Source of the DNA: Planococcus wigleyi
GTDB lineage: Bacteria; Bacillota; Bacilli; Bacillales_A; Planococcaceae
Direction: 5' to 3'
Assembly: GCF_014836985.1 (NCBI RefSeq)
Contig: NZ_JACSPU010000004.1
Span: 248,001-312,000, forward strand
DNA length: 64,000 nt
Below are positions 9,351 to 18,161 of the stretch, piece by piece. Position numbers and translations under genes: made by a program. The notes beneath the pieces are model-generated. The model worked only from the letters and a program-made list of their open reading frames with translations. It ran no database searches and had not been told where the DNA came from. Every line of letters begins with the position of its first letter. Position 1 is the stretch's first letter.

Positions 9351-10232
9351 TCAGCTTTTTCTTTGGACAATCAATTGGGTCAATTGCAGAAGCAATGATT
9401 TTTCGCCTTCCAGCGATTCAAGTGCCTTAATGGCTTCTGATGCGTGAAAATCGAGTTTTTCTTTTGCTTTCGGCAATGTCAGCAGACTTGGATACGTACT
9501 TTTTTCACTCGTTTCATCTTTTCCGGCAGTTTTACCCAGTTCCTGGGAGGTACCGGTAACGTCCAGTATGTCGTCTTGAATCTGGAACGCAAGGCCAAGG
9601 TGTTCGCCAAATCGGCTGAGTGCCATAATTTCTTCGTTGGATGCCTGCGCTAAAATGCCGCCAGCCAAAATGCTGTAGGTCAGCAAAGCCCCAGTTTTCA
9701 ATCGATGGACTTGTTCCAGTTCTTCCAGCGTCAATTTCTTTTCTTCGCCTTCAATATCCAATATCTGGCCGCCGACCATTCCTTCAGCTCCAGAAGAAAC
9801 ACTCATCAAGTCAATCAAACGTATTTTATCGTCACTGGAAACGTGTTGAAGGCGTGCGACAATGCCAAAACTGTAAGTCAACAACGCGTCTCCTGCCAAA
9901 ATCGCTACAGCTTCCCCAAATACTTTGTGGTTGGTCGGCATGCCGCGGCGCAAATCGTCGTCATCCATGCTTGGCAAATCATCGTGGATGAGCGAATATG
10001 TATGGATCATTTCAATGGCAGCTGCCACTTTTAATGCATCGGGATGTTCTTCACCACTCAGTTCGTGAAGTACAGCCAACAGCAGAATCGGGCGGATGCG
10101 TTTTCCGCCCGCTTGCAATGAATAATGCATGGAATCCTTTAAGGAATCCGGAATTGACAAAGACAAAATTAAATGTGCCATTTCCTGTTGGATAAGCGGT
10201 TCATAATGAGCTCGGAATTCAGTCAGATTCAT
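9351..10232 (-). CDS. ispA: Farnesyl diphosphate synthase / geranyltranstransferase
   Basis: A 293-residue all-helical prenyltransferase with both aspartate-rich motifs: DDLPSMDDDDLRRG (first) and IQDDILDVTG (second). It condenses DMAPP/GPP with IPP to make farnesyl diphosphate. Its start overlaps the xseB stop by four bases (ATGA), so it is co-translated with xseB, and dxs follows about 95 bases on. Length and motif spacing are normal. Confidence 0.96.
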   Translation of the reverse strand: MNLTEFRAHYEPLIQQEMAHLILSLSIPDSLKDSMHYSLQAGGKRIRPILLLAVLHELSGEEHPDALKVAAAIEMIHTYSLIHDDLPSMDDDDLRRGMPTNHKVFGEAVAILAGDALLTYSFGIVARLQHVSSDDKIRLIDLMSVSSGAEGMVGGQILDIEGEEKKLTLEELEQVHRLKTGALLTYSILAGGILAQASNEEIMALSRFGEHLGLAFQIQDDILDVTGTSQELGKTAGKDETSEKSTYPSLLTLPKAKEKLDFHASEAIKALESLEGEKSLLLQLTQLIVQRKS

Positions 10233-10465
10233 TTCGCATTCCCATCCATTTCTATGTCAGCCGGCACTTCTTTGCCGTCCTTCATCATGGTCACCAATTG
10301 GCTTTCTGCATTCTGAAGTTTATCGTGGCAGACTTTCGAAAGCTCCATGCCTTTTTGATAGAGAGTCAGTGCCTGTTCCAGTGGCACATCTCCTTGTTCG
10401 AGCTGGCGGACGATTTCTTCAAGTTGCTCCATTGCATCATTGAACATGATTTTCTTTTCAGCCAT
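10229..10465 (-). CDS. xseB: Exodeoxyribonuclease VII small subunit
   Basis: A 78-residue helical protein with the family core FNDAMEQLEEIVRQLEQGDVP. It binds XseA to form the ssDNA exonuclease VII. The ATG at 10465 (MAEKKIMF) has AAGGAGACT upstream and starts 4 bases after the xseA stop. An in-frame ATG at 10483 would overlap xseA and lacks a ribosome site. Confidence 0.93.
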   Translation of the reverse strand: MAEKKIMFNDAMEQLEEIVRQLEQGDVPLEQALTLYQKGMELSKVCHDKLQNAESQLVTMMKDGKEVPADIEMDGNAK

Positions 10466-10469
10466 CGTT

Positions 10470-11819
10470 TTAGTCTCCTTCATTTGCTGGATTTATTTCA
10501 TTGACAGTGGTTTCTACAGTTCCATCCTGCATGGCAATGGTCAGACGATCGCCTGTTTTCACCTGCGTTACACTTTTGACGACATTTCCTTCTATATAAG
10601 GAATCGAATAGCCACGGTCCATAATCTTCAATGGACTCAGTGCATCAAGCGTCCGGATTGCTGAAGACAGCTGCTGCGATCGGTTTTTCAGCAATTGGTT
10701 CATTTGGTAATCAAGCCGTCTCGCCAGTTCCGCCACTTCCGTTTCGGATTGGCGGATCCGCTGCAGCGGCATACGCGATTTCAATTGCTGGTCAAGTGTT
10801 TTATGGCGTTCCTGAGAACGCTTCAAATGCTGCAGGGATTCCCTTTGCAAGGATTCTGCAGCGCGTTCGACACGTTCGATGAACGGCCGGTACAGGCGCT
10901 CAGGATAAGCCAACGGGAATGATGTCGCTAACCGGTTCAAGGCTATTTTTTGCTGATTGACGCTTCCTGAAACCATCCGGTACATGCGGCTGCGGTAACT
11001 CGCTATGCGTTCCAGCAGTTCCGCCTGGCTTGGCACAGCCAGTTCCGCAGCGGCCGTCGGCGTTGGTGCCCGTAGGTCCGAGACAAAGTCTGCAATGGTC
11101 GTGTCGGTTTCATGGCCAATGGCAGAAATGACCGGAATTCGGGAATCAAAAATCACCCGTGCGACCGCTTCTTCATTGAATGCCCATAAATCTTCAATCG
11201 ACCCGCCACCCCGTCCGACAATCATGACATCGAAATCACCTTTGTTGGCCGCCTGTATCGATTGGACAATGGATTGCGTCGCACCACTTCCCTGTACCAG
11301 TGTCGGATACAGCACGACATCTGCCAATGGGTAGCGACGGTGAAGCGTGATGATGATGTCTCGAACGGCAGCGCCGGTCTGTGCCGTCACTACTGCAATC
11401 CGTTTAGGGAAACGCGGCAGCGGCTTTTTATAGGAGGCATTAAACAAGCCTTCTTTGGCAAGTTTTTCTTTTAACTGTTCAAAAGCCAAGTAATAATCGC
11501 CAATGCCGTCCGCTTGCATCGACTGCGCATACAATTGGTATTGGCCGGATGCTTCGTAAACCGTGACATCTCCGCGGATCAGCACAGTCATGCCGCTTTC
11601 AGGTTTAAACTTGACCGATTTGGCATTTGCCGAAAACATGACGCCTGGCAAACGGGCCGCATTATCCTTCAGCGTAAAATAAATATGCCCGCTGGTATGG
11701 ATTTTGACGTTCGAAAGCTCACCCTTAACGTAAACATCACGCAGGTGAGGATCGGCATCAAATTTCTTTTTTATGTATTTGGTTAACGCTTTGACACTTA
11801 AATACGGGTCGGTTGACAC
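10470..11819 (-). CDS. xseA: Exodeoxyribonuclease VII large subunit
   Basis: 449 residues. An N-terminal OB fold (about 1-105) is followed by the nuclease domain with GAAVRDIIITLHRRYP and GRGGGSIEDLWAFNEE, a coiled-coil region for small-subunit binding, and a C-terminal domain ending near DRGYSI. The enzyme degrades single-stranded DNA. It uses a GTG start with AGGGG 8 bases upstream. It lies 78 bases after folD in a housekeeping operon. Confidence 0.96.
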   Translation of the reverse strand: MSTDPYLSVKALTKYIKKKFDADPHLRDVYVKGELSNVKIHTSGHIYFTLKDNAARLPGVMFSANAKSVKFKPESGMTVLIRGDVTVYEASGQYQLYAQSMQADGIGDYYLAFEQLKEKLAKEGLFNASYKKPLPRFPKRIAVVTAQTGAAVRDIIITLHRRYPLADVVLYPTLVQGSGATQSIVQSIQAANKGDFDVMIVGRGGGSIEDLWAFNEEAVARVIFDSRIPVISAIGHETDTTIADFVSDLRAPTPTAAAELAVPSQAELLERIASYRSRMYRMVSGSVNQQKIALNRLATSFPLAYPERLYRPFIERVERAAESLQRESLQHLKRSQERHKTLDQQLKSRMPLQRIRQSETEVAELARRLDYQMNQLLKNRSQQLSSAIRTLDALSPLKIMDRGYSIPYIEGNVVKSVTQVKTGDRLTIAMQDGTVETTVNEINPANEGD

Positions 11820-11897
11820 ACTTTCAACCCCTGTCTGTGAATTTAAAAAGCTGTCTTTCTTTCGAAAAACAGCCCTATTGCTATTTATTTTACATGC

Positions 11898-12764
11898 TTA
11901 TGCCTGTTTTGTCTTTGCTAACCCTTTTTCAGCTGATTCAAGCGTATTTTCCATCAGCATGGCAATCGTCATCGGCCCAACTCCGCCTGGTACCGGTGTT
12001 ACAAAAGAAGCCGTTTCCTGAACATCCTCAAAGTCGACGTCACCGCACAACTTGCCGTTTTCATCGCGGTTCATGCCGACATCGATGATGACTGCACCCG
12101 GTTTGATGAACGTTCGGTCAATGAATTTAGCTCTGCCGATCGCGGCAATTAGGATATCCGCCTGCGCTGTGAAATTCGCCAAATCTTTCGTTTTCGAATG
12201 GCAATACGTCACGGTTGCATCTTTTTGAAGCAATAACTGTCCAATCGGCTTGCCGACGATATTGCTGCGGCCGATGACCACCGCATGCTTGCCGGCGGGA
12301 TCGATGCCGTAATGGGCCAATAACTCCATGATGCCGTGCGGTGTACAAGGAAGGAAGGCATCCTTGCCGATCATCATATTGCCGACAGAAATCGGATGGA
12401 ACCCATCCACATCTTTCTCTGGGCTGATGGCCGTGATGACTTTGAATTCATCAATTTGCTGCGGCAACGGCAATTGGACCAGAATGCCGTGAATTCCCGG
12501 ATCGCTGTTCAATTCATCGATTTTCGCTAAAAGCTCTTGTTCAGTTAATGTATCCGGAAATTGATGAAGGTCCGATCGCATTCCCAGTGCTTCACACGTT
12601 TTTTTCTTGTTTTTCACATATGTAAGGGACGCAGAATCTTCCCCGACCAGCACTACGGCCAGCCCTGGGACAATTCCCTGTTGCGCTAATTTTTCTACGC
12701 GTGTTTTCACTTGCATTTTAATTTTCTGGCTTACCGCTTTTCCATCTATCAATTTTGCAGCCAC
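11898..12764 (-). CDS. folD: Methylenetetrahydrofolate dehydrogenase / cyclohydrolase
   Basis: A 288-residue bifunctional enzyme interconverting 5,10-methylene-, methenyl- and 10-formyl-THF. Visible signatures are [16 protein letters not shown] with the catalytic Lys, the NADP-binding [12 protein letters not shown], and [15 protein letters not shown] near the end. GTG start with a GGAGGG site. It sits 14 bases after nusB. It links functionally to the glycine-cleavage genes and yqgN, which feed the same folate pool. Confidence 0.97.
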   Translation of the reverse strand: MAAKLIDGKAVSQKIKMQVKTRVEKLAQQGIVPGLAVVLVGEDSASLTYVKNKKKTCEALGMRSDLHQFPDTLTEQELLAKIDELNSDPGIHGILVQLPLPQQIDEFKVITAISPEKDVDGFHPISVGNMMIGKDAFLPCTPHGIMELLAHYGIDPAGKHAVVIGRSNIVGKPIGQLLLQKDATVTYCHSKTKDLANFTAQADILIAAIGRAKFIDRTFIKPGAVIIDVGMNRDENGKLCGDVDFEDVQETASFVTPVPGGVGPMTIAMLMENTLESAEKGLAKTKQA

Positions 12765-12778
12765 GTAAATCCCTCCAA

Positions 12779-13168
12779 TTAATTTGCTGTTTCGTCTGTG
12801 AATTTAGAAAGGACACCATTGACAAACCGGCTGGATTTATCGTCTCCAAATGTTTTGCATAGTTCAATCGCTTCGTTCATGACCACACGTGATGGGGCAT
12901 CTTCCATATAGCCCAACTCAAAAATAGCCATACGCAGAATGGTCCGTTCAATTTTCGGCAAACGTTCGAGTGACCAATTTTCAAGATGGCCAACCAATTT
13001 TTCATCGATTTCCGCCATATTGGCGTGGGTGCCCTGTACCAACAAGCTATAGAAATTATCATTTTCTCCAGCCATTACATGATCCATGGCCTCATCAATC
13101 GTCAGTTCAGTACCTTCTAATTGAAATAAGGTCTGAAGCGCTTTTTCGCGTGCTTCGTGTCGTTTCAT
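12779..13168 (-). CDS. nusB: Transcription antitermination factor NusB
   Basis: A 129-residue all-helical protein. Family features are [16 protein letters not shown] at the start, with the Arg-rich RNA-binding end, and [28 protein letters not shown] at the C-terminus. It partners S10/NusE on rRNA boxA. The ATG at 13168 has AAAGGAG 12 bases upstream; an earlier in-frame start at 13204 does not match the family. It heads the nusB-folD-xseAB-ispA-dxs-yqxC group. Confidence 0.94.
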   Translation of the reverse strand: MKRHEAREKALQTLFQLEGTELTIDEAMDHVMAGENDNFYSLLVQGTHANMAEIDEKLVGHLENWSLERLPKIERTILRMAIFELGYMEDAPSRVVMNEAIELCKTFGDDKSSRFVNGVLSKFTDETAN

Positions 13169-13314
13169 AATATATCCGATCTCCTTTTCACAGCTAATTA
13201 TCACCCATTATACAGGTATTCGGGCTGAACTTCCATGTTTGAAATGTTCGGTCAATAGCCCAGCACCGACTACTGGAGGGGTATTGCGCTGCCGGATTCA
13301 GTCTGGAGCGGCCA

Positions 13315-13370
13315 GCTAAAACAAAGAGAAGGCTGTCCTTGAAGCCATAACAGGACTCCAGGACAGCCTT
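13315..13370 (-). terminator. Terminator of the acc-yqhY operon
   Basis: Arms aaggctgtcctt (13329 on) and the complementary ggacagcctt ending at 13370, with a T-rich minus-strand tail. It lies right after the yqhY stop codon. Confidence 0.75.
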
Positions 13371-13375
13371 ACTGA

Positions 13376-13771
13376 TCATTCCGCTGCTTGTGCTTCGAAA
13401 TTGACGCCGGTAATATGGACATTCACTTCTTGTGTTTGAAGAGACGTCATATTTTCAAGCGTCTGCCGAACCTGCTCCTGAATTTTTAGAGCGGTTTTCG
13501 GTATGGAAACACCATAGTTGATGACACAATAAACATCAATGGCAAGACCTTCCTCTGATAGGTCTGTCTTGATGCCTTTGCCATGCACTTTTTTCCCCAA
13601 GCGTTCAACAACTCCGGAAGCGAAGTTGCCGCGCATACTGGCGACTCCTTCAATATCCGTTGCTGCAATGCTGGCGATGATTTCCAAAACTTCCGGAGCC
13701 ACTTCGATGTTGCCGAGGTCTTGTGCTCCGTGTGATTTCATTCGTACATAAGGTGCTGTTTTTTCAGCCAT
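13376..13771 (-). CDS. yqhY: Asp23/Gls24 family protein YqhY
   Basis: A 131-residue Asp23-family protein with the typical NIEVAPEVLEIIASIAATDIEGV start and the VYCVINYGVSIPKTALKIQEQV core. In B. subtilis YqhY is encoded with accBC and influences acetyl-CoA carboxylase; the same adjacency is seen here, 15 bases after accC. No membrane segment. The exact biochemical activity is unknown. Confidence 0.9.
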   Translation of the reverse strand: MAEKTAPYVRMKSHGAQDLGNIEVAPEVLEIIASIAATDIEGVASMRGNFASGVVERLGKKVHGKGIKTDLSEEGLAIDVYCVINYGVSIPKTALKIQEQVRQTLENMTSLQTQEVNVHITGVNFEAQAAE

Positions 13772-13786
13772 TTGAAAACTTCCTCC

Positions 13787-15145
13787 TTAAGATCCCAGCA
13801 CGTCATATTTCTCCAGGAATTTCGTATTGAAATCTCCTGATTTGAATACTTCGTGATCCATTAATTTCAAATGGAATGGAATCGTCGTAAACACGCCTTC
13901 AATTACAAATTCGTCCAATGCGCGCTTCATCTTCGCTACCGCTTCTTCACGTGTATCAGCGAAAGTAATCAGCTTGGCAACCATCGAATCATAATAAGGC
14001 GGAATCGTATAGCCTGAATACATAGCTGAATCAATTCTGACACCTAAACCGCCCGGAGGCAAGTACATATCGATTTTGCCCGCTGAAGGCATAAAGTTTT
14101 TAGCTGGATTTTCCGCATTGATGCGGCATTCGATCGACCAGCCTTTAAACGTAACATCTTCTTGTTTATAAGCGAGTGTTTCGCCTGATGCCACACGCAA
14201 TTGCTGCTGGATCAAGTCGATTCCAGTAATCATTTCCGTTACCGGATGCTCTACTTGAATGCGCGTGTTCATTTCCATGAAATAGAACTTCTGGTTGACC
14301 GCATCAAAAATGAACTCCACTGTGCCCGCTCCGCGGTAATTGACAGCCAAAGCCGCTTTTACAGCTGCATCGCCCATCTCTTCACGCAATTCAGGAGACA
14401 AAGCCGGTGATGGCGCTTCTTCAACCAATTTTTGCATGCGGCGCTGGATTGAACAATCGCGCTCGCCTAAATGAATCGCATTGCCATGGGAATCAGCAAG
14501 CACTTGAATTTCAATATGGCGGAAATCTTCGATGAATTTCTCGATGTAAACTCCCGGATTGCCAAAAGCCGCTGCCGCTTCTTTCTGCGTCATATTCAAG
14601 CCGGTGATGAAATCCTCGCGTGTGCGTGCCACACGGATTCCTTTACCGCCGCCGCCTGCTGTCGCTTTGATGATGACCGGAAAACCGATTTCATCAGCGA
14701 TGCGCAATCCGTCTTCTTCGCTGGCTACAATGCCAGTCGAACCTGGAACAACTGGAACTCCCGCTTTGCGCATCGTTTCACGTGCCACGTCTTTAGTACC
14801 CATACGGGAAATTGCATCCGCTGTCGGGCCGATGAACATGATGTCACAAGCTTCACAAAGTTCTGCAAAGCTCGCATTCTCTGCTAAAAAGCCATAACCC
14901 GGGTGAATCCCATCGCAATTAGTCAGTTTCGCAACCGACATGATATTGGAAAAGTCCAGATAGCTATCTTTCGATAATTTTGGACCGATGCAATACGCTT
15001 CGTCTGCCAGTTCAACATGAAGCGCCTCTTTATCGGCTTCAGAATATACAGCAACCGTTTTGATATCCATTTCCTTGCAGGCACGGATGATCCGTACCGC
15101 GATTTCTCCACGGTTTGCAATCAATACTTTTTTCATCGTCTTCAT
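13787..15145 (-). CDS. accC: Biotin carboxylase subunit of acetyl-CoA carboxylase
   Basis: A 452-residue ATP-grasp enzyme that carboxylates the biotin on AccB, the first step of fatty acid synthesis. Signatures are KKVLIANRGEIAVRI, the glycine-rich ATP loop KATAGGGGKGIRVAR, EIQVLADSHGN and MNTRIQVEHPVTEMITG. Three clustered ATGs are possible (15151, 15145, 15136); the one at 15145 is best spaced from the GGGGAG site. It follows accB by 17 bases. Confidence 0.96.
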   Translation of the reverse strand: MKTMKKVLIANRGEIAVRIIRACKEMDIKTVAVYSEADKEALHVELADEAYCIGPKLSKDSYLDFSNIMSVAKLTNCDGIHPGYGFLAENASFAELCEACDIMFIGPTADAISRMGTKDVARETMRKAGVPVVPGSTGIVASEEDGLRIADEIGFPVIIKATAGGGGKGIRVARTREDFITGLNMTQKEAAAAFGNPGVYIEKFIEDFRHIEIQVLADSHGNAIHLGERDCSIQRRMQKLVEEAPSPALSPELREEMGDAAVKAALAVNYRGAGTVEFIFDAVNQKFYFMEMNTRIQVEHPVTEMITGIDLIQQQLRVASGETLAYKQEDVTFKGWSIECRINAENPAKNFMPSAGKIDMYLPPGGLGVRIDSAMYSGYTIPPYYDSMVAKLITFADTREEAVAKMKRALDEFVIEGVFTTIPFHLKLMDHEVFKSGDFNTKFLEKYDVLGS

Positions 15146-15162
15146 CGCCATCTCCCCTTTCC

Positions 15163-15669
15163 TCAGTTTGCTTTCACGAGGAATAAAGGCTGGCCGTATT
15201 CTACAAGCTGGCCGTCTTTTACAAGAATTTCAGCAATTTCCCCATCTACTTCAGCTTCGATTTCATTGAATAACTTCATTGCTTCGACGATGCAGACTAC
15301 TTGGTCTGCAGTAACTTTAGTTCCCACTTGAACATAAGCATCTTCGTCCGGTGATGGAGATTCGTAGAACGTACCGACCATTGGAGAAAGGATTTTGTGG
15401 TACTCCGACTCGTTGTCCGCTGGAATTTCCGGTGCTTCTTCTGATACCAGTTCTTCAGCTTTCGGCTCTTTTGCCGGTGCTGGAGCACTTGGTGCTTCTA
15501 CTGCTTTTGATGCTGGGGATGTTTGGATGGATGAGCTGGCGCTTGGCTGAACTTTGCCTGAACCACTCTTTTTCATCTTGACTTTAACGCCCTCAAATTC
15601 ATAAGAGAACTCTTCAATAGATGATCCATCCACCAATTTGATAATTTCGCGAATTTCTTGAATTTTCAT
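15163..15669 (-). CDS. accB: Biotin carboxyl carrier protein AccB
   Basis: 168 residues. A short N-terminal helix region, an Ala/Pro/Ser-rich flexible linker (about 40-80), and a C-terminal biotinyl domain with [16 protein letters not shown], where the Lys carries biotin. ATG with GGGGAG upstream. It is the first gene of accB-accC-yqhY, with its own promoter region after the efp terminator. In B. subtilis and other spore formers the spoIIIA operon sits between accB and efp; it is absent here. Confidence 0.95.
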   Translation of the reverse strand: MKIQEIREIIKLVDGSSIEEFSYEFEGVKVKMKKSGSGKVQPSASSSIQTSPASKAVEAPSAPAPAKEPKAEELVSEEAPEIPADNESEYHKILSPMVGTFYESPSPDEDAYVQVGTKVTADQVVCIVEAMKLFNEIEAEVDGEIAEILVKDGQLVEYGQPLFLVKAN

Positions 15670-15718
15670 ATTCGTCCGACTCCCCTAATTATGTATTTAT
15701 TCAACTACTCTTCTATTT

Positions 15719-15735
15719 TAGACTTTTTCAGTCTA
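15719..15735. repeat. Short palindrome in the accB promoter region
   Basis: TAGACT-GAAAA-AGTCTA inverted repeat (read on the minus strand) about 50 bases before accB. The next hexamer (TAAAAT) could be a -10, so the palindrome would fall in the promoter spacer. It does not fit the FapR consensus. Confidence 0.4.
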
Positions 15736-15762
15736 TTTTGAAACACTTAATCTGACTTTTTA

Positions 15763-15795
15763 AAAAAAGACCTCTTTGTTAGAGGTCTTTTCATC
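15763..15795 (-). terminator. Terminator of efp
   Basis: Stem aagacctct/agaggtctt with a short loop and a long T-run on the minus strand, directly after the efp stop. Confidence 0.85.
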
Positions 15796-15796
15796 A

Positions 15797-16357
15797 TTAT
15801 TGAGCTCTTGAAACGTATGAAGAATCTGTTGTATTGATGATCAAATGGTCGCCTTCATTAATGAAGAATGGCACTTGAACAGTCAATCCCGTTGTAAGTT
15901 TTGCTGGTTTTGATCCGCCGCTGGCTGTGTCGCCTTTGATGCCCGGATCAGTTTCAGCCACTTCCAGAACTACCGTGTTCGGCAACTCAACGCCAAGCAC
16001 TTCTCCTTGGAATTGGATCACTTGGACTTCCATGTTCTCTTGAAGAAACTTCAATTCGTATTCAATGTTCTTTTCAGGCAACTCAATCTGTTCGTAGGTT
16101 TCTGTATCCATAAAGGCATGCATATCGCCATTGGCATACAAATACTGCATTTTGTTGTTGTCAATCTGTGCTTTTGCGACTTTTTCACCGGCACGGAAAG
16201 TTTTTTCAGTGACACTTCCTGTACGCAAGTTGCGAAGTTTCGACCGCACGAATGCAGCGCCTTTGCCTGGTTTTACGTGTTGGAATTCCATAACGCGCCA
16301 AATTCCGCCATCCACTTCAATTGTGACACCTGTTTTAAAATCGTTTACTGAAATCAT
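15797..16357 (-). CDS. efp: Translation elongation factor P
   Basis: A 186-residue three-domain EF-P, tRNA-shaped, that relieves ribosome stalling at proline runs. The tip loop [12 protein letters not shown] has the modifiable lysine at residue 32. C-terminal OB domain motif [16 protein letters not shown] is present. The start has an AGGAAC-type site. It is placed 18 bases after yqhT and ends at its own terminator. Confidence 0.97.
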   Translation of the reverse strand: MISVNDFKTGVTIEVDGGIWRVMEFQHVKPGKGAAFVRSKLRNLRTGSVTEKTFRAGEKVAKAQIDNNKMQYLYANGDMHAFMDTETYEQIELPEKNIEYELKFLQENMEVQVIQFQGEVLGVELPNTVVLEVAETDPGIKGDTASGGSKPAKLTTGLTVQVPFFINEGDHLIINTTDSSYVSRAQ

Positions 16358-16374
16358 AATAGTTCCTCCGTTTG

Positions 16375-17442
16375 TTATAAAATGCGAAGCTCTTTTGTGG
16401 AGTTAGTCAATCGTTCATTTCCTGACTCGGTTACCAGTATATCATCTTCAATGCGAACTCCGCCAACTCCTGGCAGATAAATCCCCGGTTCCACCGTCAC
16501 AGCCATGCCCGGTTCGAGCACCGTTTCCGATCTGAATGACAACCCTGGGCCTTCATGGACTTCCAAACCGATGCCATGGCCAGTAGAATGGCCGAATGCT
16601 TCACCGTAGCCTTTGGACTTGATGTAATCACGTGCAATGGCATCCGCTTCGATGCCGCTCATGCCTGGTCCAATTTTCTCTACGCCCAGTTCCTGCGCCT
16701 TCAATACAATATCATAAATTTCCTTCATCTGTGCAGAAGGTTCTCCGACTGCGACCGTACGGGTAATATCTGAGATATAGCCGTTGTAGAGTGCACCATA
16801 ATCAAGCGTGATCATGTCTCCTTTTTCAATGACTTTATCCGTTGCCACACCGTGCGGAAGCGCTGAGCGCAGCCCTGAAGCCACAATGGTGTCAAAGCTC
16901 GACGAAGTCGCACCCTGTTTGCGCATGAAGAATTCCAGCTCATTGGATACTTCAAGTTCCGTCAATCCCGGACGGATAAATCCACAAATGTGTTCGAATG
17001 CATCATCTGCAATTTTGGCCGCTGCTTTCAGAATAGCTACTTCATCCGGTGTCTTGATCATTCGGATCTTTTCAATCAAGTTGCTGACAGGTTCCAGGTC
17101 GGCGTCGATTTTTGACTTGTATTGCACAACTGTCGAATAAGTCATATAGTCCTGTTCAAAAGCAAGCGTACGGATGCCCAGAGATTTTACTGACTTTACC
17201 GTTTCATCCATCAGGTTTTTTTCAGCCTGGATTACATCAAATTCTTTGACTTGTTCTCCAGCCTGTTCTGTATAACGGAAATCCGTGATGAAAACCGCTT
17301 GTTCCGCAGTTACAATCGCCAGCCCTGCAGTACCCGTAAATTCGGTGATGTAACGCAAGTTGAAAGGACTGGTGACGAGCAGCGCCTCCACATCCCGTTG
17401 TTTCATTTCAGCACGTAATTTTTGAAGTTTCAATGTGTTCAT
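16375..17442 (-). CDS. yqhT: Xaa-Pro aminopeptidase (M24B)
   Basis: A 355-residue cytosolic metallopeptidase. The creatinase N-domain is followed by the pita-bread fold with metal-ligand regions [33 protein letters not shown] and [18 protein letters not shown]. It removes N-terminal residues before proline. Its ATG overlaps the aroQ stop by four bases. Gene order aroQ-yqhT-efp is as in B. subtilis. Confidence 0.95.
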   Translation of the reverse strand: MNTLKLQKLRAEMKQRDVEALLVTSPFNLRYITEFTGTAGLAIVTAEQAVFITDFRYTEQAGEQVKEFDVIQAEKNLMDETVKSVKSLGIRTLAFEQDYMTYSTVVQYKSKIDADLEPVSNLIEKIRMIKTPDEVAILKAAAKIADDAFEHICGFIRPGLTELEVSNELEFFMRKQGATSSSFDTIVASGLRSALPHGVATDKVIEKGDMITLDYGALYNGYISDITRTVAVGEPSAQMKEIYDIVLKAQELGVEKIGPGMSGIEADAIARDYIKSKGYGEAFGHSTGHGIGLEVHEGPGLSFRSETVLEPGMAVTVEPGIYLPGVGGVRIEDDILVTESGNERLTNSTKELRIL

Positions 17443-17879
17443 CCTCTCTCCTGTTTTAAGATCAATGCATGCAATGCTAATTTGTAGACATCTTGGCCGA
17501 ATCCCACAATTTGCCCGATCGTGACCGGCGCAATGTAGGAATGATGGCGAAATTCCTCGCGTTTGTGGACATTCGATATATGTACTTCGATTACTGGCAC
17601 TTGAATCGCAGCAATGGCGTCACGAATAGCGATGCTTGTATGGGTATATGCTCCAGCATTCAAGACAATGCCGGATAGGCCATCATCGCCCGCTCCGTGA
17701 ATCCAGTCGATCAATTCCCCTTCATGATTCGACTGGCGGCAAATCAATTCAATATGATGGTGATAAGAAAACTCCACCAGTTCCTGTTCCAATTCCTCCA
17801 GCGTAAACGTTCCATACGCTTCTTTCTCCCGCTTGCCCAAGCGATTTAAATTAGGGCCGTTCAAGATCAGCACACGCAT
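17439..17879 (-). CDS. aroQ: Type II 3-dehydroquinate dehydratase
   Basis: A 146-residue dodecameric-type enzyme of the shikimate pathway. Motifs: LILNGPNLNRLGKRE at the N-terminus, with the catalytic Tyr at EAYGTFT, RQSNHEGELIDWIH, LNAGAYTHTSIAIRDA and VHISNVHKREEFRHHSY. ATG with AAGGGGAAAG upstream. Coupled to yqhT by an ATGA overlap. aroK lies 10 kb away in the same window. Confidence 0.96.
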   Translation of the reverse strand: MRVLILNGPNLNRLGKREKEAYGTFTLEELEQELVEFSYHHHIELICRQSNHEGELIDWIHGAGDDGLSGIVLNAGAYTHTSIAIRDAIAAIQVPVIEVHISNVHKREEFRHHSYIAPVTIGQIVGFGQDVYKLALHALILKQERG

Positions 17880-17950
17880 TCAGCTTTCCCCTTCCCCTGA
17901 CACATTCTTCATTATTTTAACATATCGGAACAATCGAGCAACTTTTTAAC

Positions 17951-18085
17951 AGAAAAGCGGAAGCGACCGTGTAGATTCGACGGGCATAAGACAGATCGGC
18001 GAAGCGGCGCTCTTTGCCGCACAGCCGGAATGGCTTATGACCCTAGAATCTGGGCGCTGCAGCTGGACAATAGAAAAGCGGAAGC
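17951..18085 (+). repeat. Structured GC-rich intergenic repeat, copy A
   Basis: Begins and ends with agaaaagcggaagc and contains GCGAAGCGGCG, TGCCGCACAG, TTATGACCC and GGCGCTGCAGCTGGACAA. The reverse complement of 44234-44435 shares these blocks in the same order, so both are copies of one dispersed element with dyad symmetry (cggcg/cgccg hairpin). No coding potential. The element sits between aroQ and nrdJ. Confidence 0.7.
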
Positions 18086-18121
18086 AGTCAAAAATTCAAG
18101 CACCATCCAGAAACAAACCAT

Positions 18122-18154
18122 AAAAAAGCGCGATGGCTATTCGGCCATCGCGCT
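18122..18154 (-). terminator. Terminator of nrdJ
   Basis: Perfect 11-bp stem agcgcgatggc/gccatcgcgct with a six-base loop and a T-run on the minus strand. Confidence 0.9.
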
Positions 18155-18161
18155 GGTCATT

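Noticed and set aside
13194-13379. Small minus-strand ORF between nusB and yqhY
   Set aside because: It overlaps the yqhY terminator, has no ribosome site and no conserved features.
14471-14887. 138-codon plus-strand frame opposite accC
   Set aside because: Opposite a conserved enzyme gene; no motif or initiation signal.
15719-15735. FapR operator at accB
   Set aside because: The palindrome has neither the sequence nor the 17-bp layout of the FapR consensus (TTAGTACCTGATACTAA type).
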